Shown here: positions 34,361 through 43,418 of the stretch, in pieces | Layout of the letters: every line of letters starts with the position of its first letter | Numbering within the stretch: the stretch's first letter is position 1 | DNA from: JBGAJN01 sp044224905 | GTDB taxonomy: Bacteria > Verrucomicrobiota > Verrucomicrobiia > Limisphaerales > JBGAJN01 | DNA length: 64,000 nucleotides | Assembly: GCA_044224905.1 (NCBI GenBank) | Contig: JBGAJN010000002.1 | Span: 1,302,001-1,366,000 of the forward strand | Direction: 5' to 3' | Made by a program: the position numbers and the translations under genes | The notes under the pieces: model-generated | Database searches by the model: none | Told to the model about the DNA's origin: nothing | The model's input: only the letters and a program-made list of their open reading frames with translations

Positions 34361-37300
34361 ATGTTTATGATGAATCGTTGTGGTCGAATGCGATGCTTTC
34401 TTCCAGTGATCTTCAGTTTCTGCGGGGTGATCGGTGGTTTGGCCCAGCAGAACAATTGGATCAGCCCGGCGAGTGGATCGTGGGAGACCGCGGGCAACTG
34501 GTCGTTGGGGGCGCGGCCAACGAATACGCAAACCGCCATTTTCATCAGCAGCATTGGCACGAAAACGGTGACGATCAGTTCGAACACCGCCAGTCTGTTT
34601 CCGCAGTCACTGACGATCAGCAACCTTTCCATTTCAGCGCCGGTGGGGTCGGTGAACACCTTGTATCTGTCCAATGTGGGGCTGAGCTCGCCTTTGCATA
34701 TCACTGGTGGCGTGGGAATGCTGTCAGGCGGTGCGTTGAAAGTAGTGAATTCCGCGCTGCTCGTCGATCTGGATACAGTGAATGGAGTGCCGCAGGCAGG
34801 TTTCAATGTCGGCGGCGTGATCAGTTTGACCAATAGCTTGTTGGAAACTCCGGCAATTTCCATTGGGGTCAACGGTGCTTCGGGCGTGGTGAATCAATCT
34901 GGGGGAACCAGTTCGTTTAGCATCGCAGTCGGCGTGGGAATGCAGGCGGGTGTCCAAGGGACGTACCAGTTGTATGACGGCGGCGTGGTAAACACTCCGG
35001 TGTTGAGCATGAGCCCGGTTGTAGGCGGGACGGGCTTTTTCAATCTGCTCGATGGCCAATTGACGACGTCGCTTTCGAGGATTGGATTTCTTGGGTCGGC
35101 GCAATTCAATCAGTCCGGTGGCATTCACACTGCCACGGAAGGACTGATTTTGGGGGAGCGTACGAACTCTGCGGTGGGTAGTTACAACCTTTCTGCCGGC
35201 GCGGTTAATTCGAAGATTTCCGTGATCGGCGGATTCGGATCCGGCACGTTTGTCCAAACGGGCGGTAGCCACGATGCGACGCAGTACGTGTCCGTGGGCG
35301 ATCAAACCAACGGGACGGGCACTTACACGCTGGCTGGTGGTGTTCTCAGTTCCAGCAACCTCTTTGTCGGACTAGCTGGGCGCGGGACGTTCAATCAGGC
35401 TGGTGGGACCAATTCCACAATCGGGGTGGCGACAGTCGGCACGGCGCCTGGCAGTCGCGGTCAATATAATCTGACCAATGGAATCTTGAACGCAGCGATA
35501 TTTGTGGTTGGCCGTTTTGGCACCGGAGTTGTGAGCCAGGTTGGTGGGACCGTGACGGTGGACACTTTTCTTAGCGTCGGTAACGACACCAACAGCGTTG
35601 GCACCTACGTACTGTCCAATGGTGTCGTGAAAAGCGGGCAGTTGGACGTTGGCAATTTGGGCTTCGGACAATTCACCCAGTTCGGAGGAACGAACTCCGT
35701 GGTGAGCAACTTTTTTGTCGGCGGGACGAATGGTTCCGGCGGGATTTACACGTTGGGCGGCGGATTTCTCTCGATCAGCAATGGCGAGGTTGGGACGTAC
35801 GTCAAAGGAACTTTCAATCAGACGGGAGGCATGCTTTCCGTGTCGAATATTTTCGCGCTGGGCACTTCGAATTCGGGTAACGGAAGTTTTAACCTGACGA
35901 ACGGAATTTTCAGCGGCATCCAGTTTCGTGCGGGTGACGCGGGTACGGGCGCGGTTAAACAGCTAGCCGGCGTCCTGAGCAACAGCTTCTTCGAGGTGGG
36001 AGTGTCCTCCAACGGTGTGGGAGCCGTTTCTCTTGGGGGTGGTAGTTTCTTCGCTCAAACCAATGGATTGGGAATATCGGGCACCGGAATCTTCAACCAA
36101 TCGGGAGGAACGAATATCAGCGACGTGACCTTGATGGCGGGATTCTCCGGAAGCCGCGGAACCTACAATCTTTCCAACGGCACTTTTATCGTACAGAACG
36201 AAATCGTCGGAATCGCGGGCGCTGCGGTTTTCAATCAATTCGGAGGTGTTCACATGGTGAGCAATACTCTCACGCTCGCTTCCAACTCGAGTTCATCGGC
36301 GACATACAATCTGTCTGGAGGTCGGTTGTTGTCCGGACTGATCGGAGTAGGCGTGCGTGGGGCCGCAGTTTTTAACCAATCTGGAGGCACCAATACGGTC
36401 ACGAATCTTCTCTATCTCGGCGTTGAAGCCGAAGGCAGCGGTACCTACAACCTGACCAATGGGTTGCTGACCGCTGAGTCGATTCTAGACGGTGGCTTTG
36501 GTGTGGGACGGTTCAATCAATTCAACGGCACGAACCAAGTGGGCGCTTTGACCTTGGGCGCCAATGCCTCCGGCACGGGCGCGTACTATATGGTTACCGG
36601 ACGATTGAGCGCCGGCACGGTCGCCGTGGGTTTTGCGGGAGCAGGAGAAATGAACCAGTCGGGTGGCACGGTGAGCGCGACAAATCTTTGGGTTCTGGGT
36701 GACTTGGCGACCGGCTTTGGCACGTATCGCCTCACGAACGGCTTCTTGCTGGCCAGCAACGCCTACCTCGGAAATCTCGGCTTCGGTATTTTTGATCAAC
36801 TGGGCGGAACCAACGTTGTCACCAATCTTCTCTCCATCGCGGAAGCCCCTACTGGCGCGGCGATTTATCATCTTTCGAACGGGCTTGTCAGTGCCGGCAG
36901 CATGATCGTCGGGCGGTTGGGGCAGGGATTTTTCAGTCAGGTCGGCGGTTCGGTGACCACGACGGGCTTTGTCAGTGTCGGTTCGCTGGCGGGTAGTGTC
37001 GGTGACTATCTCCTGAGTACGGGACGCCTTTCGACACCGAACCTCTATGTGGGTTTTTCGGGTGACGGGTTCTTCGGTCAATCCGGCGGCACGAATAGCG
37101 TCAGTCAGTTTGTCAGCGTGGGCGATCAAGTTGGCGGTCTCGGAACATACGATCTAACCAACGGCCTCTTGACGGTCAGCAATGCTTACGTTGGCTACGA
37201 AGGTTCGGGTTTATTTAGGCAATATGGCGGAACCAACATCGTCACGAACGAGTTGTGGCTCGCGGCGTTGCCCGGAAGTGACGGCACCTACCTTTTGCGC

Positions 37301-38647
37301 AGCGGTCTGCTTTCCGCGGCTCGGCTGATGGTCAATCCGGATGGCGTGCTTCGGATCAGCAATGGCGTCGTCAGCGCGACTGCTGCCCTGACCAACAACG
37401 GAGTGGTCGAACTGCAGGCAACCAACTCTGTGCTCAAAGGAGGGCTTTTGGACAACGGCGGTACGTTGCTCGGCTTCGGCACCGTGAGCAACAGCCTTTT
37501 CAACTCAGGCGATATTTTTGCCTTCGACGGTGTTCTCAATTTGAACGGCAGCGTCACCAATCTCAGCACCGGTCTGCTGGGAATCGATAGCAACGCGACG
37601 CTGCGTATCGTGAACGGACTGGCAACCAACTCCGGCGTCATCGCGGGATACGGTGGCTCCTTCGACAATAACAACCGCGCCGTGGTAAACGACGGAGTAA
37701 TCGGAGGGCAGGGCACGTTCCGGGCCGGTAGTTGGGTCAACAATGGTGAGATGGGCTTTGAGGATGGGGCGAGTTTCATTCACGGAAACCTGACCAATCT
37801 TGCTGGCCGGATGCTCTCCGTTTCCAACGGGTCCGCCACGTTCTTCGGACAAGTTTTGAATCAAGGCACGCTTCGTGCAAGCGCCTCCAGCCTCGCGTTC
37901 GTCAGCAACTACACGGAAAACTCAGCGCTGATCAGCGACGCTTCGGATTTTTATTTTACAAATCTCACTTTGAGCGCCACGGGATATTTGTTCTCGGAGT
38001 CTGCTAGCCGATTTTATCTGAGCGGCAACCTGACGAATGCGAGCACGAACAATAGTTTGTGGAATACGCTCCCGCTGCGATTGGCTTTCACCAACGGGGG
38101 CTCACACCGATTGCTGCTGGGCGGTATCGACGCTGGCGCCAGCTACCTTGGGTATTTGAATAATTTTGCTTTTGGTGCGCTGGAGCTCGGCTCCGGTCAG
38201 TCGTTGATCCTCGGTGATGGCAATTCGATTCCCGGTGGCGCGTTGTACGTCGGTGCCCTGACGTTGGCTGGTGGGACGAATCAAATTGGTGCAATCACTG
38301 GCGGCGGCTTTGACATCTACTACGATGCCAAGTCGTCCGCGAACAGTTATCTTCAGGGGAAGACTTACTCTCTGACTGGTGGAGGCTTGCTCGAACCCGT
38401 TCCAGACTTGGTAAAGATCCTCAATCATACCCTGATGCCAGCCGGCCGTTTCCGGATTCAATTCCGTTATCTGCCGGGCAAAGTCTATCGCGTCTGGTTT
38501 TCGACCAACTTGCAGGCGTGGACTGAGGCGGTTGGCGCCGGTAGCGCACTCACATTTTCTAGCTCGGACGCGGTGGAATGGACTGACGACGGATCGTTAA
38601 CCGGCGGTTTGACCTCGCCGCGTTTTTACAAAGTCTCCGCCGAGTAA
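34361..38647 (+). CDS. giant secreted beta-solenoid-like repeat protein
   Basis: 1428 residues. Signal peptide MFMMNRCGRMRCFLPVIFSFCGVIGGLAQ, then NNWISPASGSWETAGNWSLGARPT, the usual entry of verrucomicrobial autotransporter-like repeat proteins. Residues 273-974 contain 15 copies of a 47-residue repeat (15 units in 702 residues), each built as GTYxLTNGxLxxxxxxVGxxGxGxFNQSGGTNxVxxxLxLG-type beta turns. After it lie Asn/Gly-rich beta stretches to about 1330 and a short C-terminal module (YLPGKVYRVWFSTNLQAWTE) that resembles a jelly-roll cap. No PEP-CTERM or LPXTG signal and no barrel is seen, so the surface anchoring is unknown. A role as adhesin or matrix protein is inference. Confidence 0.85.
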   Translation: MFMMNRCGRMRCFLPVIFSFCGVIGGLAQQNNWISPASGSWETAGNWSLGARPTNTQTAIFISSIGTKTVTISSNTASLFPQSLTISNLSISAPVGSVNTLYLSNVGLSSPLHITGGVGMLSGGALKVVNSALLVDLDTVNGVPQAGFNVGGVISLTNSLLETPAISIGVNGASGVVNQSGGTSSFSIAVGVGMQAGVQGTYQLYDGGVVNTPVLSMSPVVGGTGFFNLLDGQLTTSLSRIGFLGSAQFNQSGGIHTATEGLILGERTNSAVGSYNLSAGAVNSKISVIGGFGSGTFVQTGGSHDATQYVSVGDQTNGTGTYTLAGGVLSSSNLFVGLAGRGTFNQAGGTNSTIGVATVGTAPGSRGQYNLTNGILNAAIFVVGRFGTGVVSQVGGTVTVDTFLSVGNDTNSVGTYVLSNGVVKSGQLDVGNLGFGQFTQFGGTNSVVSNFFVGGTNGSGGIYTLGGGFLSISNGEVGTYVKGTFNQTGGMLSVSNIFALGTSNSGNGSFNLTNGIFSGIQFRAGDAGTGAVKQLAGVLSNSFFEVGVSSNGVGAVSLGGGSFFAQTNGLGISGTGIFNQSGGTNISDVTLMAGFSGSRGTYNLSNGTFIVQNEIVGIAGAAVFNQFGGVHMVSNTLTLASNSSSSATYNLSGGRLLSGLIGVGVRGAAVFNQSGGTNTVTNLLYLGVEAEGSGTYNLTNGLLTAESILDGGFGVGRFNQFNGTNQVGALTLGANASGTGAYYMVTGRLSAGTVAVGFAGAGEMNQSGGTVSATNLWVLGDLATGFGTYRLTNGFLLASNAYLGNLGFGIFDQLGGTNVVTNLLSIAEAPTGAAIYHLSNGLVSAGSMIVGRLGQGFFSQVGGSVTTTGFVSVGSLAGSVGDYLLSTGRLSTPNLYVGFSGDGFFGQSGGTNSVSQFVSVGDQVGGLGTYDLTNGLLTVSNAYVGYEGSGLFRQYGGTNIVTNELWLAALPGSDGTYLLRSGLLSAARLMVNPDGVLRISNGVVSATAALTNNGVVELQATNSVLKGGLLDNGGTLLGFGTVSNSLFNSGDIFAFDGVLNLNGSVTNLSTGLLGIDSNATLRIVNGLATNSGVIAGYGGSFDNNNRAVVNDGVIGGQGTFRAGSWVNNGEMGFEDGASFIHGNLTNLAGRMLSVSNGSATFFGQVLNQGTLRASASSLAFVSNYTENSALISDASDFYFTNLTLSATGYLFSESASRFYLSGNLTNASTNNSLWNTLPLRLAFTNGGSHRLLLGGIDAGASYLGYLNNFAFGALELGSGQSLILGDGNSIPGGALYVGALTLAGGTNQIGAITGGGFDIYYDAKSSANSYLQGKTYSLTGGGLLEPVPDLVKILNHTLMPAGRFRIQFRYLPGKVYRVWFSTNLQAWTEAVGAGSALTFSSSDAVEWTDDGSLTGGLTSPRFYKVSAE
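35177..37282 (+). repeat. fifteen 47-residue (about 140-bp) tandem coding repeats
   Basis: Units start with G-[ST]-Y-x-L at 35177 and recur to 37282; total 2106 bp for 15 units gives 46.8 residues each. The DNA between units is strongly diverged while the residue pattern G-T-Y-N-L ... F-N-Q-x-G-G-T-N is kept. This indicates old duplications under protein-level selection, not a recent DNA tandem repeat. A sixteenth, degenerate unit begins at 37283. Confidence 0.85.
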
Positions 38648-38653
38648 CGCTTT

Positions 38654-39463
38654 TTATTTCAGCGTTTTCTTCAACCACGCAATCAACTGCTCTTGATAAT
38701 CAGAGTTCAGCTTCACCCAACCGCCCATGCCGTGTCCTCCGTCCTTGATCGTGATGAAATCGCAGCGCGCGCCGACCGCCTTCATCTTCTGGTTAAAAAT
38801 CACGGACTGCTCGTAGGGAACCTGCGCGTCTTTGTCGCCGTGGATCAATAGGTACGGGGGGAGATCTTTGCGCAGATAGCTCGTCGAGGACGCGTCGCGA
38901 AGCGTTTTCCAAGCGGCGTCGTTCAATTCGGTAATTCCGAACAATGCCTCCATCGATTTACCTGCAGCATTGCGATTCTTCACTTGAAACTCCAGATCGT
39001 GCGGTGCGTAAAACGGTACCACGGCGGCAACGCTGGTGTCGCCGTTCCCGCGCACGCCGACTAGGGAAACGATGTGTCCGCCGGCGGATTCGCCGATGAT
39101 CGCGATGCGCTTGGTGTCCACCTTGTATTCCTTTGCGTGCGCTTTCACCCACCGAATCGCCGCCTCGGTGTCTTCAATGCATGCCGGGAAACGGTTCGTT
39201 GGCGCGAGGCGGTAGTTGATCGTGAACCACGTGAAGCCGGCTTTGCCGAGTGGTTCGAAGAGCGGTTTGATGAAGCTCGTTTTGTCGCCCTTGGTGAAGC
39301 CGCCGCCGTGAACGAGGATGCAGGTGGGGAAGGGACCTTTGCCTTCGGGCACGAACGCATCGAGCGTCAAACTGAACCCGCCGGGCTTTGCGAATTCAAT
39401 GTCGGTCTTCATTTCCGCACGCGCGGTGAAGGCAAGGAGGAACAGGCACAAAAGGTAACGCAT
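38654..39463 (-). CDS. exported alpha/beta hydrolase (BD-FAE-like esterase)
   Basis: 269 residues if started at ATG 39463, which gives a signal peptide MRYLLCLFLLAFTARA; a longer frame begins with low-quality sequence. The oxyanion loop is HGGG (52-55) and the nucleophile Ser126 lies in GESAGG; candidate partners are Asp in HGDKDAQVP and His in GGHGMGG. This set matches feruloyl/acetyl-xylan esterase-like BD-FAE proteins that act on sugar esters in the periplasm. It is convergent with the giant repeat gene. Confidence 0.87.
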   Translation of the reverse strand: MRYLLCLFLLAFTARAEMKTDIEFAKPGGFSLTLDAFVPEGKGPFPTCILVHGGGFTKGDKTSFIKPLFEPLGKAGFTWFTINYRLAPTNRFPACIEDTEAAIRWVKAHAKEYKVDTKRIAIIGESAGGHIVSLVGVRGNGDTSVAAVVPFYAPHDLEFQVKNRNAAGKSMEALFGITELNDAAWKTLRDASSTSYLRKDLPPYLLIHGDKDAQVPYEQSVIFNQKMKAVGARCDFITIKDGGHGMGGWVKLNSDYQEQLIAWLKKTLK

Positions 39464-39650
39464 GAGTGTGATGATGCCGTGACGAGCGTTCTCGTCGACT
39501 GAATTTCGCGCGGTGGGTGCGCGGCCTCGATGCGCAAGTGGCACCAGCCAATAAACGAGAATCGTTCGGCAAGATAGGTGGATTATCGCGCAAGGCTTTC
39601 CCCTCTAATGAACGTGTCAGACGCAATCTGAACAATCATAGAAACTAACC

Positions 39651-40529
39651 ATGAAAAAAATCACCTCCATCGCACTGTGGCTCGCTGCGGCGTGCCAACT
39701 CTCAAACCTCCAAGCCGCGGCACCTGCTGCGGACGATTGGAAAACCAACGCGATCTCGCCCGTGGCGAATCCGCTGTTTTTCGAATCCCCGTTGATCCAA
39801 AGCGAAGTGCGTCCGCTCTACGTTTATCACAAGATCGCGAACGATTTTGTTGGTGGGTATGCGCGGGTTTACGCAGTTCAGTTGCGTTACGCTGTAAATG
39901 ACCGGCTGGCGATCATCGCGACGAAGGATGGCTATATCCAATTGCGCACCCACGTTCCGGCGTTGAACCGTGACGGCTGGGCCGACATTGGCGGCGGCAT
40001 CAAATACGCGTTGATCGACGACAAGGCGAATCAGTTCATCCTCACGCCGGGGCTTAAGTACGAAGCGGCCACCGGCAATCAGCGGGTGTTCCAAGGCAAC
40101 GGTAAAGGCGAGTTCAACATCTTCGTGTCGGCTGAAAAGGGATGGGACCAATTTCACCTGACCGGAACTTTTGGTGGCCGCGTTCCGGTGGAAATGAGCC
40201 GTGAAACTGCTTCACTGCACTACAGCCTGCAAGCGGACTACTACACTTGCCAATGGTTCATTCCGTTCTTCGTCGCGAGCGGCATGACTGTCGTCAGCGA
40301 AGCCAACAACGGCACCCTCGGTAAAGTAACCAACGGCGTTGAAGGCTATGACCTGATCAACTTCGGTTCGGGCGATGCCGGTGGCCGCACCCAGATCGTT
40401 CTCGGTGCTGGTTTCCGCACCCGCCTGTGCTCGTGGGCGGATCTCGGTTTCGCCTATGAAAAGAGCGTAACCACGCCGCGCGGATTGTTTGATAGCCGGT
40501 TCACCGTCGACGCAATCGTTCGCTTCTGA
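39651..40529 (+). CDS. exported outer-membrane beta-barrel-like protein
   Basis: 292 residues. The N-terminal signal is MKKITSIALWLAAACQLSNLQA. The body alternates polar and aromatic residues with many strands, for example YVYHKIANDFVGGYARVYAVQLRYAVNDRLAIIA, DIGGGIKYALI, FNIFVSAEKGWDQFHLTGTFG and a final strand ending FTVDAIVRF with C-terminal Phe, the standard barrel assembly signal. Probably a 12-16-stranded porin or channel in the outer membrane. It is 68 bp upstream of a NirJ-like gene on the same strand, with a strong hairpin between. Substrate unknown. Confidence 0.75.
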   Translation: MKKITSIALWLAAACQLSNLQAAAPAADDWKTNAISPVANPLFFESPLIQSEVRPLYVYHKIANDFVGGYARVYAVQLRYAVNDRLAIIATKDGYIQLRTHVPALNRDGWADIGGGIKYALIDDKANQFILTPGLKYEAATGNQRVFQGNGKGEFNIFVSAEKGWDQFHLTGTFGGRVPVEMSRETASLHYSLQADYYTCQWFIPFFVASGMTVVSEANNGTLGKVTNGVEGYDLINFGSGDAGGRTQIVLGAGFRTRLCSWADLGFAYEKSVTTPRGLFDSRFTVDAIVRF

Positions 40530-40543
40530 CCTGGTCCATAACC

Positions 40544-40577
40544 GGCGGGCCGCCGGTGTTCCTCCCGGCGGCCCGCC
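40544..40577. other. strong 13-bp stem-loop between the barrel gene and the radical SAM gene
   Basis: Arms ggcgggccgccgg (40544-40556) and ccggcggcccgcc (40565-40577) pair perfectly with an 8-nt loop; no T-run follows (acttcatc). The left arm itself also forms ccggcgg-g-ccgccgg (40542-40556). It starts 14 bp after the barrel stop codon and ends 20 bp before the next ATG. It may be an attenuator or a processing/stability element. Confidence 0.65.
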
Positions 40578-40597
40578 ACTTCATCACACCCACCACT

Positions 40598-41782
40598 ATG
40601 ATCAACCTCACCAAGCTCTACTGCGGTCTCTCCCAATCGGCTGATTCCCTCCGTTACGGTCAAGGCCACGGCGCGCCCAAAGCTGCCTCTGAGCGCAAGC
40701 CGATCGTTGTCTGGAACATTACGCGCCGTTGCAATTTAAAGTGCATTCACTGCTACTCGGATTCCGAGGCGCGTGAATATCCCGGCGAACTGAGTTGGGA
40801 CCAATGCCGGGGCGTCATTGACGATCTCGCGCAATTCGGCGTGCCCGGCGTGTTGCTTTCCGGTGGTGAACCGTTGATCCACCCGCGCTTCTTCGACATC
40901 GCCGGATACGCGCGCAGCAAAAATCTCCGCCTCACACTTTCTACAAACGGCACCTTGATCGACCGCGACCACGCGCAACGCTTGAAGGACCTGGGCTTCG
41001 CGTACGTTGGCATTTCGCTCGATGGCATCGGCGCGACGCACGATCACTTCCGCGGTCGTGAAGGCTGCTTCGACAAAACGGTGCAAGCGTTTCGCAACTG
41101 CAAGGCTGTCGGACAAAAGGTCGGACTCCGACTTACGCTTTCGCGGAACAACATCGACGACCTCGATCAGATTTTGAATTTCATCGAGAAGGAAGACATC
41201 GATCGCGTCTGTTTCTATCACCTCGTGTACAGCGGCCGCGGCAGCAAGATGGTTGATGTTACCCACGACGACAGCCGCATGGCGGTGGATAAGATCATCG
41301 ATCGCACCGCGCAATGGGCTGCCTCGGGGCGCCCGCGTGAAGTGCTCACGGTCGATCAGCCAGCCGACGGTGCGTATTTGTATCTGCGCTTGCTTCGTGA
41401 AAATCCCGCGCGCGCCGAAGAAGTAATGGAACTGTTGAAGTGGAATGGCGGCGGTGCTCACGGTTCCGGCACAGGGATTGGCAACATCGACACTCAAGGC
41501 AATGTTCACCCGGATCAGTTTTGGCAGACGCTGACGTTGGGCAACGTGAAGCAACGTCCGTTCAGCGAAATCTGGCGCGATCAAAACAACGAGACGCTGA
41601 CTGCGTTGCGCAATCGGGCCGGTCGCCTGGAAGGCAAGTGCGCCAGCTGCCGCTTCCTGAATGTTTGTGGAGGTGGTTTCCGCGTTCGCGCGGTGCAGGT
41701 TTACAACAACCTCTGGGCTCCTGATCCCGCGTGCTATCTGCGCGATGAGGAAATCGCTCCTGTCGCTGTGGCAGCGGCCTAA
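40598..41782 (+). CDS. NirJ/AhbC-like radical SAM protein with C-terminal Fe-S motif
   Basis: 394 residues, ATG 40598. The radical SAM motif is RRCNLKCIHCYSD (Cys45, Cys49, Cys52). Next come LLSGGEPLIHPRF and STNGTLI, and FYHLVYSGRGS, a strong match to NirJ. The C-terminal auxiliary cluster is Cys348, Cys351, Cys357 and Cys379 in CASCRFLNVCGGGF and DPACYL. NirJ removes two propionates during heme d1 formation; its close relative AhbC acts in alternative heme synthesis from siroheme. No nirD, nirL, nirG, nirH or nirS gene is in the window, and the nitrite reductase here is copper-type, so heme d1 seems not needed. A heme role via the Ahb route or another peptide/porphyrin reaction is possible. 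Confidence 0.8.
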   Translation: MINLTKLYCGLSQSADSLRYGQGHGAPKAASERKPIVVWNITRRCNLKCIHCYSDSEAREYPGELSWDQCRGVIDDLAQFGVPGVLLSGGEPLIHPRFFDIAGYARSKNLRLTLSTNGTLIDRDHAQRLKDLGFAYVGISLDGIGATHDHFRGREGCFDKTVQAFRNCKAVGQKVGLRLTLSRNNIDDLDQILNFIEKEDIDRVCFYHLVYSGRGSKMVDVTHDDSRMAVDKIIDRTAQWAASGRPREVLTVDQPADGAYLYLRLLRENPARAEEVMELLKWNGGGAHGSGTGIGNIDTQGNVHPDQFWQTLTLGNVKQRPFSEIWRDQNNETLTALRNRAGRLEGKCASCRFLNVCGGGFRVRAVQVYNNLWAPDPACYLRDEEIAPVAVAAA

Positions 41783-41790
41783 ATCGAGAA

Positions 41791-42714
41791 CTACTGTTTG
41801 TCCGTGGTGGGGGGCAGCTCGCAGGAGCTGCCCCAAATTTTTACCTCCGGCAGGCGCTTGTAGAGCACTTGGTGGTACAAACGTCGCGGCACGATCCGGC
41901 GTAACATGCCGAACAGATTCGCGTCCCATGTGCCGGCGACCCGCAAGGGCGGATTGCGTTGGTGCATGGTCTTCACGATGACCGTAGCGACGTGATCGGG
42001 CGTGTGTTTCGTGCGGTTCATCAGCTTCGCAATCATCCGCGCCATCGTGTCGTAGTGAGCGTAGTAGGGATTGTTGACGTCCTCCTTCCCGCGTCGGCTC
42101 GCTTCGGTGTAACGCGTCTTGAGAAAGGAGTCCGAGTGAATGAAACCCGGCTGCACGAGGCTCACGTGAATGTTCCACGGGCGCACTTCGTACCACAGCG
42201 CTTCGGTCGCGCCTTCGAGCGCGAATTTGGACGCGCTGTAGAGCGCCATCGTAGGCATCGCCATCATGCCGCCCACCGACGAGACGTTGATAATGCGGCC
42301 TGCCCGCTTGGCGCGCATGCCGGGCAGCACAAGCCGGATTAATTCCATCGGCGCGCGGAAATTGATGTTCATCTGATCCCAGCGCCCGTCGTCGCTGAAA
42401 TGTTCGACCACCGCGCGATAGGCGACACCCGCGTTGTTGATCAAAACGTCCACGCCGCCCCAGCGTTGGTTAGCTTCGTCGATGACCCGCTGGCGTTCGG
42501 TGTTGGAAGTCACATCCAGCGCGCGGATGGCGACGCGTGGCGATTCTTTGATTCCCTCGGTAGCGAAGCGGGGCAGGGAAGTCTCGCGGGCCGTGAGGAT
42601 CAATTGATGATTCGTGGAGAGAAGTTTTTTCGCCACGGCGAGGCCGAGGCCGGTGCTCGCTCCCGTCAGCAACACTGTCGATCGTTCCGCGTCACGCTCC
42701 ACGTGCATACCCAT
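41791..42714 (-). CDS. short-chain dehydrogenase/reductase
   Basis: 307 residues. Motifs: TGASTGLGLAVAKKL (NAD(P) binding, TGxxxGxG), NNAGVAYRAV, the catalytic Ser in INVSSVGG, and YSASKFALEG (YxxxK). The C-terminal 90 residues extend beyond a classical SDR core (NPPLRVAGTWDANLFGMLRRIVPRRLYHQVL), similar to larger SDRs of the DltE type. Cofactor preference is not clear from the first strand. Same strand as the SCO/NirV/NirK genes, with a 68-bp gap. Substrate unknown. Confidence 0.87.
   Translation of the reverse strand: MGMHVERDAERSTVLLTGASTGLGLAVAKKLLSTNHQLILTARETSLPRFATEGIKESPRVAIRALDVTSNTERQRVIDEANQRWGGVDVLINNAGVAYRAVVEHFSDDGRWDQMNINFRAPMELIRLVLPGMRAKRAGRIINVSSVGGMMAMPTMALYSASKFALEGATEALWYEVRPWNIHVSLVQPGFIHSDSFLKTRYTEASRRGKEDVNNPYYAHYDTMARMIAKLMNRTKHTPDHVATVIVKTMHQRNPPLRVAGTWDANLFGMLRRIVPRRLYHQVLYKRLPEVKIWGSSCELPPTTDKQ
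41811..41842 (+). terminator. terminator for the NirJ-like gene, lying inside the SDR gene end
   Basis: 10-bp perfect stem (ggggcagctc 41811-41820 with gagctgcccc 41825-41834), GCAG loop and TTTTT at 41838-41842. It is 28 bp after the radical SAM stop codon and lies within the final codons of the convergent short-chain dehydrogenase gene, so the coding sequence and the terminator are shared. Confidence 0.75.
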
Positions 42715-42782
42715 TGATGATCCGTAGTCTTAAACTGCCGTGGGTATTTGGCTCCTGCAAGTCCGCCGCGCCAAGGAGAATC

Positions 42783-43418
42783 TCAACGGGGCTTGGCTTC
42801 GCTGCGCGCCGGTGACGCCGGCGGAATCAACGATTTCGACAATGCTTGCACGGTGTCGGTCGGCTTTTGATTCAAGCCAATCTGCTGATGAAAAATTTCC
42901 CCCGCGGCGTTGAGCACGGTGATGATGTTCGAGTGCGCGAACTGACCGCGCGAATCTTTCTGGTAATTCACGCCGAGCAACGCCGCGAGTTCGCGCACAT
43001 CGTCGGCCGTGCTGCAAAGCAATGTCCAGTTCGTGGTCGAGAGATGCTGCTTCTCGCGGTAGGAGTGGAGGGTTTCCGCCGTGTCGCGCTCGGTGTCGAG
43101 ACTTACGAGGAGGAAATCCACTTCGCCGCGCAACGCCGCCGGCAGCGCATCTTCGATTGCCTTCATGTCGTTGACGATGATCGGGCAGGCGAACTCGCAC
43201 TTGGTGAAGAACAACGCGAGCACTTGCGGCCGTCCGCGCAGGACGCCGAGCTTCACTCGCTTGCCAACATCCGAGGTCCACACGGATTCGAGTTGGTAAA
43301 GAGATTTGTCCGTGAGTGGTGAGCTGGGAGCGACGGCGCGGCAGCAAGGCGGTTTGGTCTCTGCCGCAGTGACAGCGCTGACGATCAGCAGCGAGAGCAA
43401 GGTGCAGAGCCGTTTCAT
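42783..43418 (-). CDS. SCO1/SenC-type copper chaperone/thioredoxin-fold protein
   Basis: 211 residues with ATG 43418, which overlaps the stop of the upstream gene by ATGA. A signal peptide (MKRLCTLLSLLIVSAVTA) is followed by a thioredoxin fold; copper-binding residues are the CxxxC Cys74 and Cys78 (FFTKCEFACPI) and His162 (QFAHSN). SCO proteins load Cu into cytochrome oxidase CuA and, here likely, into the nitrite reductase of the same operon. The short Cys pair PPCC near the mature start (25, 26) is unusual and could add a metal site. Confidence 0.9.
   Translation of the reverse strand: MKRLCTLLSLLIVSAVTAAETKPPCCRAVAPSSPLTDKSLYQLESVWTSDVGKRVKLGVLRGRPQVLALFFTKCEFACPIIVNDMKAIEDALPAALRGEVDFLLVSLDTERDTAETLHSYREKQHLSTTNWTLLCSTADDVRELAALLGVNYQKDSRGQFAHSNIITVLNAAGEIFHQQIGLNQKPTDTVQALSKSLIPPASPARSEAKPR

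Noticed and set aside
35177..37282. A CRISPR-like or recent DNA tandem repeat
   Set aside because: Units are conserved only at the protein level; no identical DNA repeats or spacers.
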